A stretch of 64,000 nucleotides of DNA from Amycolatopsis lurida (GTDB lineage: Bacteria > Actinomycetota > Actinomycetes > Mycobacteriales > Pseudonocardiaceae), in the NCBI RefSeq assembly GCF_900105055.1, contig NZ_FNTA01000004.1, positions 6,107,501 to 6,171,500 of the forward strand. Direction: 5' to 3'. The notes beneath the pieces are model-generated. The model was not told the origin of the DNA. It ran no database searches and saw only the letters and a list, made by a program, of their open reading frames with translations. Positions 45,144-52,750 of the stretch are shown one piece after another. A program made the translations under genes and the position numbers. Each line of letters starts with the position of its first letter. Within the stretch, counting starts at the first letter, position 1.

Positions 45144-46258
45144 CCTAGGTGTATTGGCCTGAGAGGTTGGGGACGCGGCTGGCGGGTGGTTTGCCGTCGA
45201 GTGCGGTGTGGCCGCGGTGGTGATTGTAGGTGTGCAGCCGGTGTGGGTAGGCGTCGCGGCGTTCGGTTTCGGAGCGGTAGGGGCGGGCGTAGGCCCATTC
45301 CTCGAGCAGGGTGCGGTTGAACCGTTCGACTTTGCCGTTGGTCTGGGGCCGGTAAGGGCGGGTGCGTTTGTGGGTGATGTCCGCGTCGCGCAGCGTGTCG
45401 CGCCAGAGGCGGGATTTGTAGCAGGCCCCGTTGTCGGTGAGGACCCGTGTGACGGTGATGCCGTTGCTGGTGAAGAAGGTCTGGGCGCGTTGCCAGAACG
45501 CGACCGCGGTCTCTTTCTTCTCGTCGGCCAGGATTTCGCTGTAGGCCAGGCGGGAGTGGTCGTCGACGGCGTTGTGCAGGTAGCTGGACCCGATCCTGGG
45601 TTTCCCGTGCCGGTAGCGGGCGGTGGTGGTGGCCTTCTTGTGCCGCACGCCGGTGGCGCGATCGAGGACGCGGTGCCCGCCGCCGTCGGGGATGTTGCCC
45701 AGCTTCTTGATATCCACATGGACCAGGTCGCCGGGCGCGGCGTGTTCGTAGCGGCGGACCGGCCGGCCGGTGGCCCGGTCCAGATGGGAGAGCCGGGCCA
45801 GGCCGTAGCGGCGCAGGACCGCGTGCACCGTGGACGGGTTCAGCCCGAGCAGGTAGGCGATCCGGGCCGGTCCCCACCGGCGCAGGACCCGGACCTTGAT
45901 GATCCGCCGCTCGGTCCGGCTCGGGGTCCGCGACGGACAGCGATGCGGGCGGGACGAGCGATCGACCATCCCGGCCGGACCCTCCTCGCGGTAGCGGCCG
46001 GCCCACCGTTTCGCCGTGGACACCGCGACCTGGAACCGTTCCGCCGCCCGCCGCAACGGCCAGCCCTCGTCCACGACACACCGGGCCAGACGCAACCTTC
46101 CGGCAGGGGTCAACGGTGCGTTAGCGTGAGTCACGAGGGCCTCCAGGCAGCCGGTGCAGATGTCGCAATCCACACCGAACCCGGAGGCCCTCCCTCACAC
46201 CAAGATCATCCGATCACGTGTCGCCCCGTACCCAACCTCCATGGTCAATACACCTAGG
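45144..46258 (-). mobile_element. IS481-family insertion sequence, CCTAGG target duplication
   Basis: Element 45150-46252 with inverted ends starting TGTATTG on both sides (left TGTATTGGCC, right complement TGTATTGACC, then a shared AGGTTGGG). Each end is bordered by CCTAGG (45144-45149, 46253-46258), a 6-bp target repeat that fits the NCTAGN target preference known for IS481. It carries one transposase gene. Confidence 0.92.
45145..46134 (-). CDS. IS481-family transposase
   Basis: 329 residues from GTG 46134, the start usual for the family (THANAPLTPAGRLRLARCVV); the frame is open to 46173. N-terminal helix-turn-helix (PLRRAAERFQVAVSTAKRW), then an rve integrase core with DLVHVDIKKLG, VLTDNGACYKS and the catalytic glutamate in QTNGKVERFNRTL. 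All three acidic residues are present, so it looks active. The stop codon TAG lies inside the CCTAGG target duplication, so termination depends on the insertion site. Confidence 0.95.
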   Translation of the reverse strand: MTHANAPLTPAGRLRLARCVVDEGWPLRRAAERFQVAVSTAKRWAGRYREEGPAGMVDRSSRPHRCPSRTPSRTERRIIKVRVLRRWGPARIAYLLGLNPSTVHAVLRRYGLARLSHLDRATGRPVRRYEHAAPGDLVHVDIKKLGNIPDGGGHRVLDRATGVRHKKATTTARYRHGKPRIGSSYLHNAVDDHSRLAYSEILADEKKETAVAFWQRAQTFFTSNGITVTRVLTDNGACYKSRLWRDTLRDADITHKRTRPYRPQTNGKVERFNRTLLEEWAYARPYRSETERRDAYPHRLHTYNHHRGHTALDGKPPASRVPNLSGQYT

Positions 46259-46588
46259 GCAGGGTGCGGGGCTTGTGTGGAGGCGAGTAGAGCCTGGCTG
46301 AGTGCCGCAGTTGCTCCGACGAGCGGCCAGCGGTATCGAGCTATCCCGCCGAGTCGATCAGCGGGTGTATTCCTTGTGCGCCAGTTGCCTGTCTCGTTTG
46401 TGTGATGACACGCCGCGTGTCGCGGGTGCCCGTTGGGCCGGAGAGAGGACGCCAGGTCGTGCTTGCCCGACCCTTTGATCACAGCACGTGACTGACTGGT
46501 CGCACCATGGGTGGAAGTGTCTCGGGATGTCCTGGACAAACGTGACATGGTTCTACGCTGGTCAGAGGGCATCGACCGGGGAGGCGTG
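46259..46588. other. Intergenic leader of the XRE/I36 gene
   Basis: 330 bases between the IS481 end and the next plus-strand gene. Nothing coding is convincing. It ends with GGGGAGG 5-6 bases before ATG 46589. The promoter of that gene should lie in the last 100 bases. Confidence 0.35.
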
Positions 46589-47326
46589 ATGCTTGCTGAC
46601 GATTTCCGTCCTGGTGATATCGAGACCGCGGATGAGTTCGGGATGTTCCTGCGGCGGCTGCGGGGACGGTTGACGCAAGAGGCTTTGGCGCGGCATTCGG
46701 TGCTCGGCCACGTGGCGCTGTCGCGGCGGCGCGTGTCCTATATCGAGAACGGGACGTTGCCGACGGCTGAGCAGTTGCGCTGTTATCTGGGTGGCTGCGG
46801 CCAGCCGGAGCTGTTCGACGAGCTCGAGGCGGTTCGCTCCGGGCTGGCATGCGCGGCGTTGGCTGGGCAGGCAGGCGAGACGACAACGCCGGCGGGCGAC
46901 ACCCTCACCGCTGAGCGGTCGCCGCGGTTGTTGCCGAAGTGGCAGATCACCGCCGCTGCGGTGGTGATCGTGGCGGTGGGACTGGTGGTCGCGCTGGTGG
47001 TGCGGTCTCCCGATCCGCTGGGGCCGGCGAATCTGGCCAGTGCCGATGGGCCGGTGTCCGGGAGTGGATCGCCGAGCTGCGCGCAGGGTTTCGTGTGTTT
47101 TTGGAGTGAGTCTGGGTTCACGGGAACGAAGATTCAGTTGGATCCGGATTGGGCGACCGGCAGTCACTGTATTCGGCTTCCGTTCGCGGCCCGCTCGTTG
47201 GTGAACAACAGTCGCGAGCGGCAGCGCGGATTTGCCAATAGTGATTGCACCGGCACGGGGACGGTGTTGCAGCATGGCGGGGGTGTTGAGCCGTCAGTTG
47301 AGGTGAACGCGTACAAGCATTCGTAG
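46589..47326 (+). CDS. XRE-type DNA-binding membrane protein with extracellular inhibitor-I36-like domain
   Basis: 245 residues from ATG 46589, preceded by GGGGAGG; in-frame starts further upstream lack a site. Residues 12-80 form an XRE-like helix-turn-helix (FGMFLRRLRGRLTQEAL, RRRVSYIENGTLPT). A membrane segment lies at about 122-146 (ITAAAVVIVAVGLVVALVV). The external C-terminus (about 165-240) has two cysteine-bounded aromatic repeats (CFWSESGFTGTKI, HCIRLPFAARSLVNN), typical of the peptidase-inhibitor I36 / beta-gamma-crystallin-like fold of actinomycetes. A DNA-binding domain tied to the membrane with a surface domain suggests a one-component envelope sensor. The ligand is unknown. Confidence 0.75.
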   Translation: MLADDFRPGDIETADEFGMFLRRLRGRLTQEALARHSVLGHVALSRRRVSYIENGTLPTAEQLRCYLGGCGQPELFDELEAVRSGLACAALAGQAGETTTPAGDTLTAERSPRLLPKWQITAAAVVIVAVGLVVALVVRSPDPLGPANLASADGPVSGSGSPSCAQGFVCFWSESGFTGTKIQLDPDWATGSHCIRLPFAARSLVNNSRERQRGFANSDCTGTGTVLQHGGGVEPSVEVNAYKHS

Positions 47327-47468
47327 GCATCCTCGGCAATCGGCCGGGCAGCTCGCGGGGAAGGGCGCGATAGGTGCCTTCGGCCGTGTTAGTTGCCGGG
47401 TGTGTCGGGCACGGTGACCACCTGGCTTCCGGATCACCGTCGTTGTGGCCCTGGGCGCACGCAGGGAG

Positions 47469-47498
47469 GGGGTACCGGGGCATTGACCCCGGTACCCC
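47469..47498. terminator. Bidirectional hairpin between convergent genes
   Basis: Perfect 12-bp arms (47469-47480 and 47487-47498) and a 6-base loop, placed between the plus-strand gene ending at 47326 and the minus-strand gene ending at 47508. Confidence 0.65.
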
Positions 47499-47507
47499 GC
47501 TTGGCCG

Positions 47508-47909
47508 TCAGCGACAGACCAGTCCCTGGAGCATGACGATCTCGTCGGTCCGGAACTTGTACCGCTTTCCGCTGTTGACTAGCGTGTAGTTGTAGCTCGG
47601 GCCGAGCCCGTTGATGTATCGGACCGACGTGGCGCGGGCCGTGCAGTTTCCGGTGACCACGAAACCGTCGTAGTCGATGTTCGGATTGGTTCCGCGGCCG
47701 GCGGGCACGGTGGTGTTATGGAAACCGTTGTCCTCGATGTAGGCGATCTGTGGCCTGGAGGTCTTGTTCTGTAGCCCACCGCAGAGCTTTCCCTGCGGGT
47801 GTCGCCAACAGTCGTCGGCGGTCACCCCGGCTGACGCGGTTCCCGACACGGCCACCTGTCCGGCGAATGCCATGGCCAGCACCGCTGCCAGCCCCAGTAC
47901 TTTCCGCAT
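47508..47909 (-). CDS. Small secreted hypothetical protein
   Basis: 133 residues from ATG 47909 with AAGGGG 8 bases upstream. N-terminal Sec signal peptide (MRKVLGLAAVLAMAFAGQVA) with a likely cut after ASA near residue 28. The mature ~105 residues have three cysteines (DDCWRHPQGKLCGG, VTGNCTARA) plus a C-terminal CR, and are rich in Asn, Tyr and Gly. No family is recognised. A regular array of palindromic 10-mers lies 78-107 bases upstream of the start, so it is probably tightly controlled. Confidence 0.7.
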   Translation of the reverse strand: MRKVLGLAAVLAMAFAGQVAVSGTASAGVTADDCWRHPQGKLCGGLQNKTSRPQIAYIEDNGFHNTTVPAGRGTNPNIDYDGFVVTGNCTARATSVRYINGLGPSYNYTLVNSGKRYKFRTDEIVMLQGLVCR

Positions 47910-47986
47910 TGTCGTCCCCTTCGCTTGGTCGTACCTCTGGGCTGCAAGATTTACCGGGGATGGGCGTCCCGATACAGGTGAGGCAG

Positions 47987-48016
47987 TGTCCGGACATGTC
48001 ACGACATGTCCGGACA
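47987..48016. promoter_or_regulatory. Triple tandem 10-bp palindromic operator array
   Basis: Three contiguous 10-mers: TGTCCGGACA, TGTCACGACA, TGTCCGGACA. The outer two are identical and each is itself a perfect palindrome; the middle one keeps TGTC..GACA. With one flanking base on each side the block is a 15-2-15 inverted repeat. The 10-bp period puts each site on the same DNA face. It lies upstream of the secreted-protein gene (minus strand) and about 250 bases before the plus-strand gene at 48269. Reads as a cooperative repressor or activator site. Confidence 0.7.
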
Positions 48017-48232
48017 CCGTCGCCCCCTGCACGGGTTCACCTGCGGTCGAATGCGGCAGACCAGCGAATCGGCGTGGGTGATGGTTGTCGATCCCACCTA
48101 TGTTTCGGTGACAGGCGTGCACGAGCGAGGCGCGTACTGTGCGGCCAGCCACAAGTACCGGAGGTAGCGGTGGCTCTACGTGATCCATGCCGGTGAGTCT
48201 TCATCGCGCGGAGTTTCTTTTAATGAAACGAA
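48017..48232. other. Remainder of the divergent intergenic region, no gene seen
   Basis: Between the operator array and the promoter of the next gene. No credible coding frame. The last 40 bases become AT-rich (TTTCTTTTAATGAAACGAATTG region), unlike the flanking DNA. Confidence 0.3.
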
Positions 48233-48261
48233 TTGCAAATTTCGTAATATGTGATGATACT
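48233..48261 (+). promoter_or_regulatory. Promoter -35 TTGCAA / -10 GATACT
   Basis: TTGCAA (48233-48238) and GATACT (48256-48261) are separated by 17 bases in an AT-rich patch. The expected start of transcription is about 48268, directly at the GTG of the next gene, implying a leaderless mRNA. Confidence 0.5.
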
Positions 48262-48268
48262 GATTCTT

Positions 48269-48682
48269 GTGACAAGGCGAGACATCATAGACGACTTAGT
48301 CGATATCGTGTACCCGATGCCTGATCTGCCGGCTGATGATGCAGGCGAGGCTGTACAAGACGGGCGTGACGGAGTGGAAGCCCGGCGGCGCGGGTTCGAG
48401 GAATCCTTGCGGCTGGCCGAGGAAAAGGCCGGCTACTGCTACGACCCGCTGCTGAGCGAGATCAGTCGGGCGCGCAAGGAGATGCGCGAGGCTGAGCAAA
48501 AGATGCGGCTGCTGGTGGCCTATGGCCGCGAGTTCATTAGCCCGCGACCTTACCAACTCAAAGACCTTGCCGCCGCGGCCGGCTATTCAGTCTCGGGTAC
48601 CCGTAGTGCCTACAACGAGGATGAGATCAGCGATGTGGCGGCTCGCGTCGGTCGTCTGCCGCGCTCCCAGCGGGGAGCGTGA
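48269..48682 (+). CDS. Hypothetical protein with C-terminal helix-turn-helix-like segment, probably leaderless
   Basis: 137 residues from GTG 48269. Earlier in-frame starts (48251, 48254) lie within the -10 element and have no ribosome-binding site. The N-terminal part is acidic, the middle is a long charged helix (EARRRGFEESLRLAEEKAGY through EISRARKEMREAEQKM) and the end (YQLKDLAAAAGYSVSGTRSA) looks like a DNA-binding helix-turn-helix. Probably a small regulator with a coiled-coil dimerisation region. No family is recognised. Confidence 0.5.
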   Translation: MTRRDIIDDLVDIVYPMPDLPADDAGEAVQDGRDGVEARRRGFEESLRLAEEKAGYCYDPLLSEISRARKEMREAEQKMRLLVAYGREFISPRPYQLKDLAAAAGYSVSGTRSAYNEDEISDVAARVGRLPRSQRGA

Positions 48683-48817
48683 CGGCATTGACTGGCCGCG
48701 ATCAGGGGGTGATTGTCCATGACGCTGTTCGCGTCCCCGCTGTAGGACGAGTACATCGCTCCGCCGCGCGCGGGACATTGACCCTCTAAAGCGGGCCCGT
48801 GCGGACCGAGGTGAAGC

Positions 48818-48846
48818 TTGCCCACAACCGACAGTCCGTGTAGCGT
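48818..48846 (+). promoter_or_regulatory. Promoter -35 TTGCCC / -10 TAGCGT
   Basis: TTGCCC (48818-48823) and TAGCGT (48841-48846) with 17-base spacing, 27 bases before the ATG at 48873. Both are one or two changes from the housekeeping actinomycete consensus. Confidence 0.45.
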
Positions 48847-48872
48847 GTACACGGAACACGAAGGTGGGGATC

Positions 48873-49688
48873 ATGGACTTTACGACACTGCTGCCGACGC
48901 TCAGGCCGCGCGGTGAACAGCTCGACAGTGACGCTGAGCTTGCCAAGCTGATGGAACAGGATGAGCGCTGGGACGACGAGGGCGTCGAGGAGATTGAGTC
49001 CTATGAGGCGGGCGGTCTGGCGACGGCCGCTTTCCGTGCGCCGTCAGGGCTGGTGGTGGGTGTCCGGGAGTTCCGTCATACCGAGGAACAGAAAAAGCGC
49101 GGCGACGAGCTGGTTGAAAAGTACCGCGCCGAGGGCATCGAACTGGTGATGCCGTTGGCGAACATCGTCGGCCAGGGCGACGACGCGGAAACAGTGGCGG
49201 TGTATGGCGGTTACGACACGGAGGACTCGGCGGTCCAGGACGCTCGGCGCATCCTGCTGGAATCAGTGATCGACCGGGACGTGTTTTCTCAAGCAGCCGG
49301 ATGGAACACCGAAGTCGTGGTCCTCGCCCGCGGCGTGGACGCGTTCACCATCTTTCGCACCCATGTCGACGAGCGAGTCGATGTGACGATGGTGGAGAAC
49401 GTGCTGTGGGCGTACGCCCAGTACGCAGAGGCTGTTGATGCGCTGGCGACCGACCTCACGTCTCATAAGCGAATTCGGGATTTCCCTCCGATGACACCGA
49501 AAATCATCGACGCGTGGCTGCGGCGCGAGTCGGCGCAAGCCCTTGCCGGTCAGGCTCGTGTGTCCCTGGACGGCGCGCTGAGGGCCTTCAGCTATCAGCC
49601 GAGCATGTCTGTCGCGGACCTGGCGCGCAGCCTGCACACTGATCGCGGCAACCTCTCGCGCCTGATTTCCAAAGCAGCCAAGGGATAA
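48873..49688 (+). CDS. Hypothetical protein with C-terminal helix-turn-helix
   Basis: 271 residues from ATG 48873, preceded by AAGGTGGGG. The N-terminal ~210 residues have no recognised family; they are acidic with alternating strands and helices (APSGLVVGVREFRHTEEQKK, VVVLARGVDAFTIFRTHVDE). Residues about 240-271 (MSVADLARSLHTDRGNLSRL) form a classic helix-turn-helix. A promoter can be seen just upstream and the gene stands alone. Likely a DNA-binding regulator; ligand unknown. Confidence 0.6.
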   Translation: MDFTTLLPTLRPRGEQLDSDAELAKLMEQDERWDDEGVEEIESYEAGGLATAAFRAPSGLVVGVREFRHTEEQKKRGDELVEKYRAEGIELVMPLANIVGQGDDAETVAVYGGYDTEDSAVQDARRILLESVIDRDVFSQAAGWNTEVVVLARGVDAFTIFRTHVDERVDVTMVENVLWAYAQYAEAVDALATDLTSHKRIRDFPPMTPKIIDAWLRRESAQALAGQARVSLDGALRAFSYQPSMSVADLARSLHTDRGNLSRLISKAAKG

Positions 49689-49710
49689 CGCGGTGCCCCG
49701 TCTGACCCTG

Positions 49711-50475
49711 TCAGGCGGAGACGCGGTGGAGGGACGTTCCGGCCCAGAGAGCGACACCGTCGTAGCGCGATTCGCGGCATCTGCTGCGGAACCAGTCGGC
49801 CGGTGGCCGATGCGCTCCGGCGTCCCAGTTGCGTTCGTGGGCAACAAAGTCGATTGTGCAGTCGATGAGCTGGAGGTAGACGGCGGCCAGCCCGCGGGCG
49901 AATCCGGCTGGTAGGCTCGGCTTGTGGGCGTCGGATTGCCATGGATACCAGCCTTCGCTGTCCATGTCCTGTGCGGCGGCGCTGGCGTTCTCGACGAGGG
50001 CGTAGTGCGCTGCGGCGTTTCGGGCTCGTCGGCTCGCGGTGATGTAGGCGAGGAGCTTGTCGCGGTCGGCCGCTGGCGACGTCTGTCGGACGGTGGTCCA
50101 TCCGAGTGGGGTGATGCCTTTCCATCTGGCGGGGAAAGCGGCTTCCCACCGCGATGTGAGCGGCGCGGCGAGCAACTGATGGCTGATCATGTGTGCGTCG
50201 ACGGCGGACGGCCAGTGCGCGCCGGTGGTCTTGTGGCCGCCAGGTCCGCGCCAGTTGGTTTGGCTCGCGGCGCTGGTGAGGTCGGCGATGAGCCGTTCCC
50301 ACGCGCCGACTGCGGCGAGCACGGTGAACGGGTTGAGCGAGGATCGCGGTTGCGGTCCCCGGACTGGTTGTTCGGAGTGGATCGCTATGAGATCGAGCGC
50401 GGTGCGGATATTGCGCCGTGCCGCCTGGCTTACTTGCGAGAAGCGGTCCTCAGTCAGCTGCGTGTTCGGCGGCAT
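49711..50475 (-). CDS. HEPN-like hypothetical protein
   Basis: 254 residues from ATG 50475, no clear ribosome-binding site. Almost wholly helical. ASRRARNAAAHYAL (Arg152, Asn153, His157) matches the RNxxxH motif of HEPN-family RNases, and the aromatic WERLIADL near 60 resembles the first HEPN helix. It converges on the regulator at 48873 (22-base gap). A minimal nucleotidyltransferase gene lies about 300 bases away on the same strand, which recalls HEPN-MNT toxin-antitoxin pairs, although the distance is larger than usual. RNase activity is inferred from the motif. Confidence 0.6.
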   Translation of the reverse strand: MPPNTQLTEDRFSQVSQAARRNIRTALDLIAIHSEQPVRGPQPRSSLNPFTVLAAVGAWERLIADLTSAASQTNWRGPGGHKTTGAHWPSAVDAHMISHQLLAAPLTSRWEAAFPARWKGITPLGWTTVRQTSPAADRDKLLAYITASRRARNAAAHYALVENASAAAQDMDSEGWYPWQSDAHKPSLPAGFARGLAAVYLQLIDCTIDFVAHERNWDAGAHRPPADWFRSRCRESRYDGVALWAGTSLHRVSA

Positions 50476-50791
50476 GTGGCGAGGCTACCGACAGGCGGTG
50501 GGCGGTCTTCGCCGCCGTAGTGGCGGGAGACGGCGATTTTCGGCTCCCCGAAGGGTGCCCGGTTGTCGGGCATCGTCGATCTGGTGATCGAGATCGACGA
50601 ACAGGGCGCCCAGCATCGACAAGCTGCGGTTCGCGCATCTGGCTGGTGGGGTGCCGATTTGGGTGTGCTGGCCTCCCCGCCCGGTACGCCGGATCTCGGG
50701 TGTGCACGTGATCGACTTAACCGAACTATTGCCGTTAACCACCCGTCTCGGGCTCGGCGGAAGAGACCGGGGGCGGAGTCCAGTCGGATGG
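50476..50791. other. Intergenic region, no gene seen
   Basis: 316 bases between the HEPN-like gene and the nucleotidyltransferase operon. Frames are open on both strands but none has a ribosome-binding site or a recognisable domain; a decayed gene is possible. Confidence 0.3.
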
Positions 50792-51079
50792 TTACGGCGG
50801 TTGCAGTAGCACCGCCCCGGTGACCTCGATGAAGCGGTAGTCGCGTTCTTCGTCCGCGGTCATCGCGATGAAGTGCAGCGGCGGCAGCGTCGCTTCCCAC
50901 AGGCGCATGCGGTACAGGTCGGTGACGTGCTGGGGGTCGGTGTAGATGATCAGCACGTCGAGGTCTCGAGGGTGTTCGGTGCGCAGCATGGATCCGAAGA
51001 CCCAGAGTTGCAGGTCGGGCAACTGCGTCGCGCATGTGCACAGCTCGTCGAGGATCGGCCAACGCTGTTTTAAGTCCAT
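50792..51079 (-). CDS. Minimal nucleotidyltransferase (MNT-like), third gene of the HNH operon
   Basis: 95 residues from ATG 51079, overlapping the end of the preceding gene by 10 bases. WVFGSMLRTEHPRDLDVLI gives the Pol-beta nucleotidyltransferase signature (Gly29-Ser30, Asp39-x-Asp41). It is the size of MntA-type proteins and far smaller than CBASS cyclases. MNT proteins can AMPylate HEPN toxins or other partners. Being translated with an HNH nuclease gene, it may instead regulate that nuclease. Confidence 0.7.
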   Translation of the reverse strand: MDLKQRWPILDELCTCATQLPDLQLWVFGSMLRTEHPRDLDVLIIYTDPQHVTDLYRMRLWEATLPPLHFIAMTADEERDYRFIEVTGAVLLQPP

Positions 51080-51732
51080 GGCTCGCGCAGCGTGCGGACG
51101 AAATCGTTCATGGTGAGGAGCTTGATGCCAGCGTCGCGGGCTGTTGCCGACACACGATCGCTGAAGCCCTGGGCATTGGGGCTGGTGGCGATAAACGCGT
51201 CGGGCGCAAGGGTGGGGTGTTGGTCTAATGCGGTGGTGAAGTCGCGGTCGGTGACTTCGTATTCGTCGCTGGTGATGATCGTGAGTGGGCGGAGTCTGCC
51301 GAGGCGTTGGAGCAGCCAGGCTCGGTGTCCTTTGCGTAGTACGCGGGTGACTGCGCGTGACGTGCTCATGCGTGTACGCAGGTATTTCTCTTCGCGGTGT
51401 TGGTAGGTGCCGATGTCGTCGCGGTCGTGGAGCGCGCCGTTGAGGTCGCCGAAGGTGCCGATGTATATGCCGCGTTTGCTGGTCAGATCGTAGGCGTCGG
51501 GGTAGCTCAGTTGGCTACTGAGAAACGTGATGATCATCTGCGTTTGGGGTAGTTCGTGCAGCACGCGGAACACCACGTTCGCGTCAATATCCCTAATGGT
51601 GGACCGGTCGCAGCAGTAGGCGACGGCGTTGGGGCGTCCTGGACGTGTGACGACCAAGCCGTGGTCGCTGACGGGTGTTACGACGCGTTTGTCGTCGCGG
51701 AGCTTCTGGACCACCCAGTCGCGGCTGTTCAC
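51070..51732 (-). CDS. Hypothetical protein, middle gene of the HNH operon
   Basis: 220 residues from GTG 51732, overlapping the HNH gene stop by 4 bases and the MNT gene start by 10. No family is recognised. Visible features are an N-terminal alpha/beta region (TPVSDHGLVVTRPGRPNAVA), a basic central helix (HRAWLLQRLGRLRPL) and a C-terminal alpha/beta end (IITSDEYEVTDRDF, DAFIATSPNAQGFSDRV) that resembles a Rossmann-like or nuclease-like half. The overlaps indicate one functional unit with its neighbours. Confidence 0.6.
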   Translation of the reverse strand: MNSRDWVVQKLRDDKRVVTPVSDHGLVVTRPGRPNAVAYCCDRSTIRDIDANVVFRVLHELPQTQMIITFLSSQLSYPDAYDLTSKRGIYIGTFGDLNGALHDRDDIGTYQHREEKYLRTRMSTSRAVTRVLRKGHRAWLLQRLGRLRPLTIITSDEYEVTDRDFTTALDQHPTLAPDAFIATSPNAQGFSDRVSATARDAGIKLLTMNDFVRTLREPWT

Positions 51733-52433
51733 TGCTCGTCCACCAGGATTGTGGCCATCGCCGGCGGGAACCGGGTCGACCCGGCGGTCCAGTCGCCCTG
51801 GAGGTGACGCTCTTCAAATTCCTGCGCGTGGATCGCCCACGTGTGGAATGTGGTCTTCTCCTGCGTGGTGAGCAGATGGCGGTTGGCGTGCAGCACCCGC
51901 TGAAGCTGCTGGTTGTTGGGGATGATCGCGGCGGCGACGTGCCGCTGCCACTGATCGGCGCGGTCGTCGTCGAAGTCTCCGGAGCGGGGGCCGTAGCGGT
52001 CGAACACGGCCTTATTGGCTTCGAGCAGCGGTTCGATGTGGGCGCGGGCATCGACTCGTGTGTCGAATATGGGGGTGCCGAAGGCTTGGGCTCGGGCTTT
52101 CTGACTGCGCTGCTTCCACTCGTGCAGCAGGGTGGCTGGGTAGGCGTGTGAAGCCTTGTCGATCATGGTGTGGCAGGTTGGGCACAGTAGGAGAATGTTC
52201 TCTGGCTGTGCCCGGTCGGAGTCGGTGAGCTCGGGATCCTCGTCGGCTCGGGGACCACCGGTTTGCGCGGGGATGATGTGGGCGAGCTCGCCGAGGTGCA
52301 GCCGTTGCTGTTCGATGAGAACGTGCAGGTCGGCGCGGCATTGCGGGTTTTGGCAGTGTCCGCCGGATTCGGACCACAGCAGGTTCTTGGCCGGTGTGGA
52401 CAGGTCCAGCCGTTTGGTCGTGCCGCCGGCCAT
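51729..52433 (-). CDS. HNH endonuclease, first gene of a three-gene operon
   Basis: 234 residues from ATG 52433, with GGAAGG 10 bases upstream; the frame is open further but without features. The HNH core: Cys27 and Cys32, LAHIIP with His52, PENILLLCPTCHTMID with Asn79, Cys84, Cys87 and His88. The C-terminal half (about 130-234) is helical (VAAAIIPNNQQLQRVLHANRHL) and may be a sensor or partner-binding domain. The order HNH nuclease, unknown protein, minimal nucleotidyltransferase with overlapping genes suggests a controlled DNA-cutting effector. The defence role is inference. Confidence 0.8.
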   Translation of the reverse strand: MAGGTTKRLDLSTPAKNLLWSESGGHCQNPQCRADLHVLIEQQRLHLGELAHIIPAQTGGPRADEDPELTDSDRAQPENILLLCPTCHTMIDKASHAYPATLLHEWKQRSQKARAQAFGTPIFDTRVDARAHIEPLLEANKAVFDRYGPRSGDFDDDRADQWQRHVAAAIIPNNQQLQRVLHANRHLLTTQEKTTFHTWAIHAQEFEERHLQGDWTAGSTRFPPAMATILVDEQ

Positions 52434-52750
52434 GTCACCAGCCCTTCCAAAACGACGAACAGGTGTTTGCGCAGGTCGACGGAGGCGGGTGTTGGGTGTG
52501 GCGCACGTGTTCGGTTGCCTGCGTGGTGACCATGGATCGACGCTAGCACCCAGTGGAGGGGACGGCGGTAGTCGAGGCGAGGCCCGGAGGGGTTGGCCTG
52601 CCCGAATGCGGCGGGTTCGACGCCTGACGCGTTCGGTCCGCGGTGTGGGGCTTCGCGCTGGCAGTGGTGATCGGGATGCTGCCAAGAGCGCCCCGATCAC
52701 CCGATGTCCGCAGGGTCAGCTGGGAGTGTCGATGGTGTAGCCGGTTGGTG
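52434..52750. other. Divergence-free intergenic region, no gene seen
   Basis: 317 bases between the HNH gene start and the LPD29 gene end, both on the minus strand. No coding frame is convincing. The promoter for the HNH operon should lie in its left part. Confidence 0.3.

Noticed and set aside
44031..45719. 562-codon open frame running from inside the IS481 element into the membrane-protein gene
   Set aside because: The part over the IS is an antisense-free shadow of the transposase (low-complexity Pro/Thr/Arg). The real gene begins at ATG 45122.
50792..52433. CBASS system (nucleotidyltransferase plus HNH effector)
   Set aside because: The nucleotidyltransferase has 95 residues, far below CD-NTase size, and the HNH protein shows no recognisable SAVED domain.
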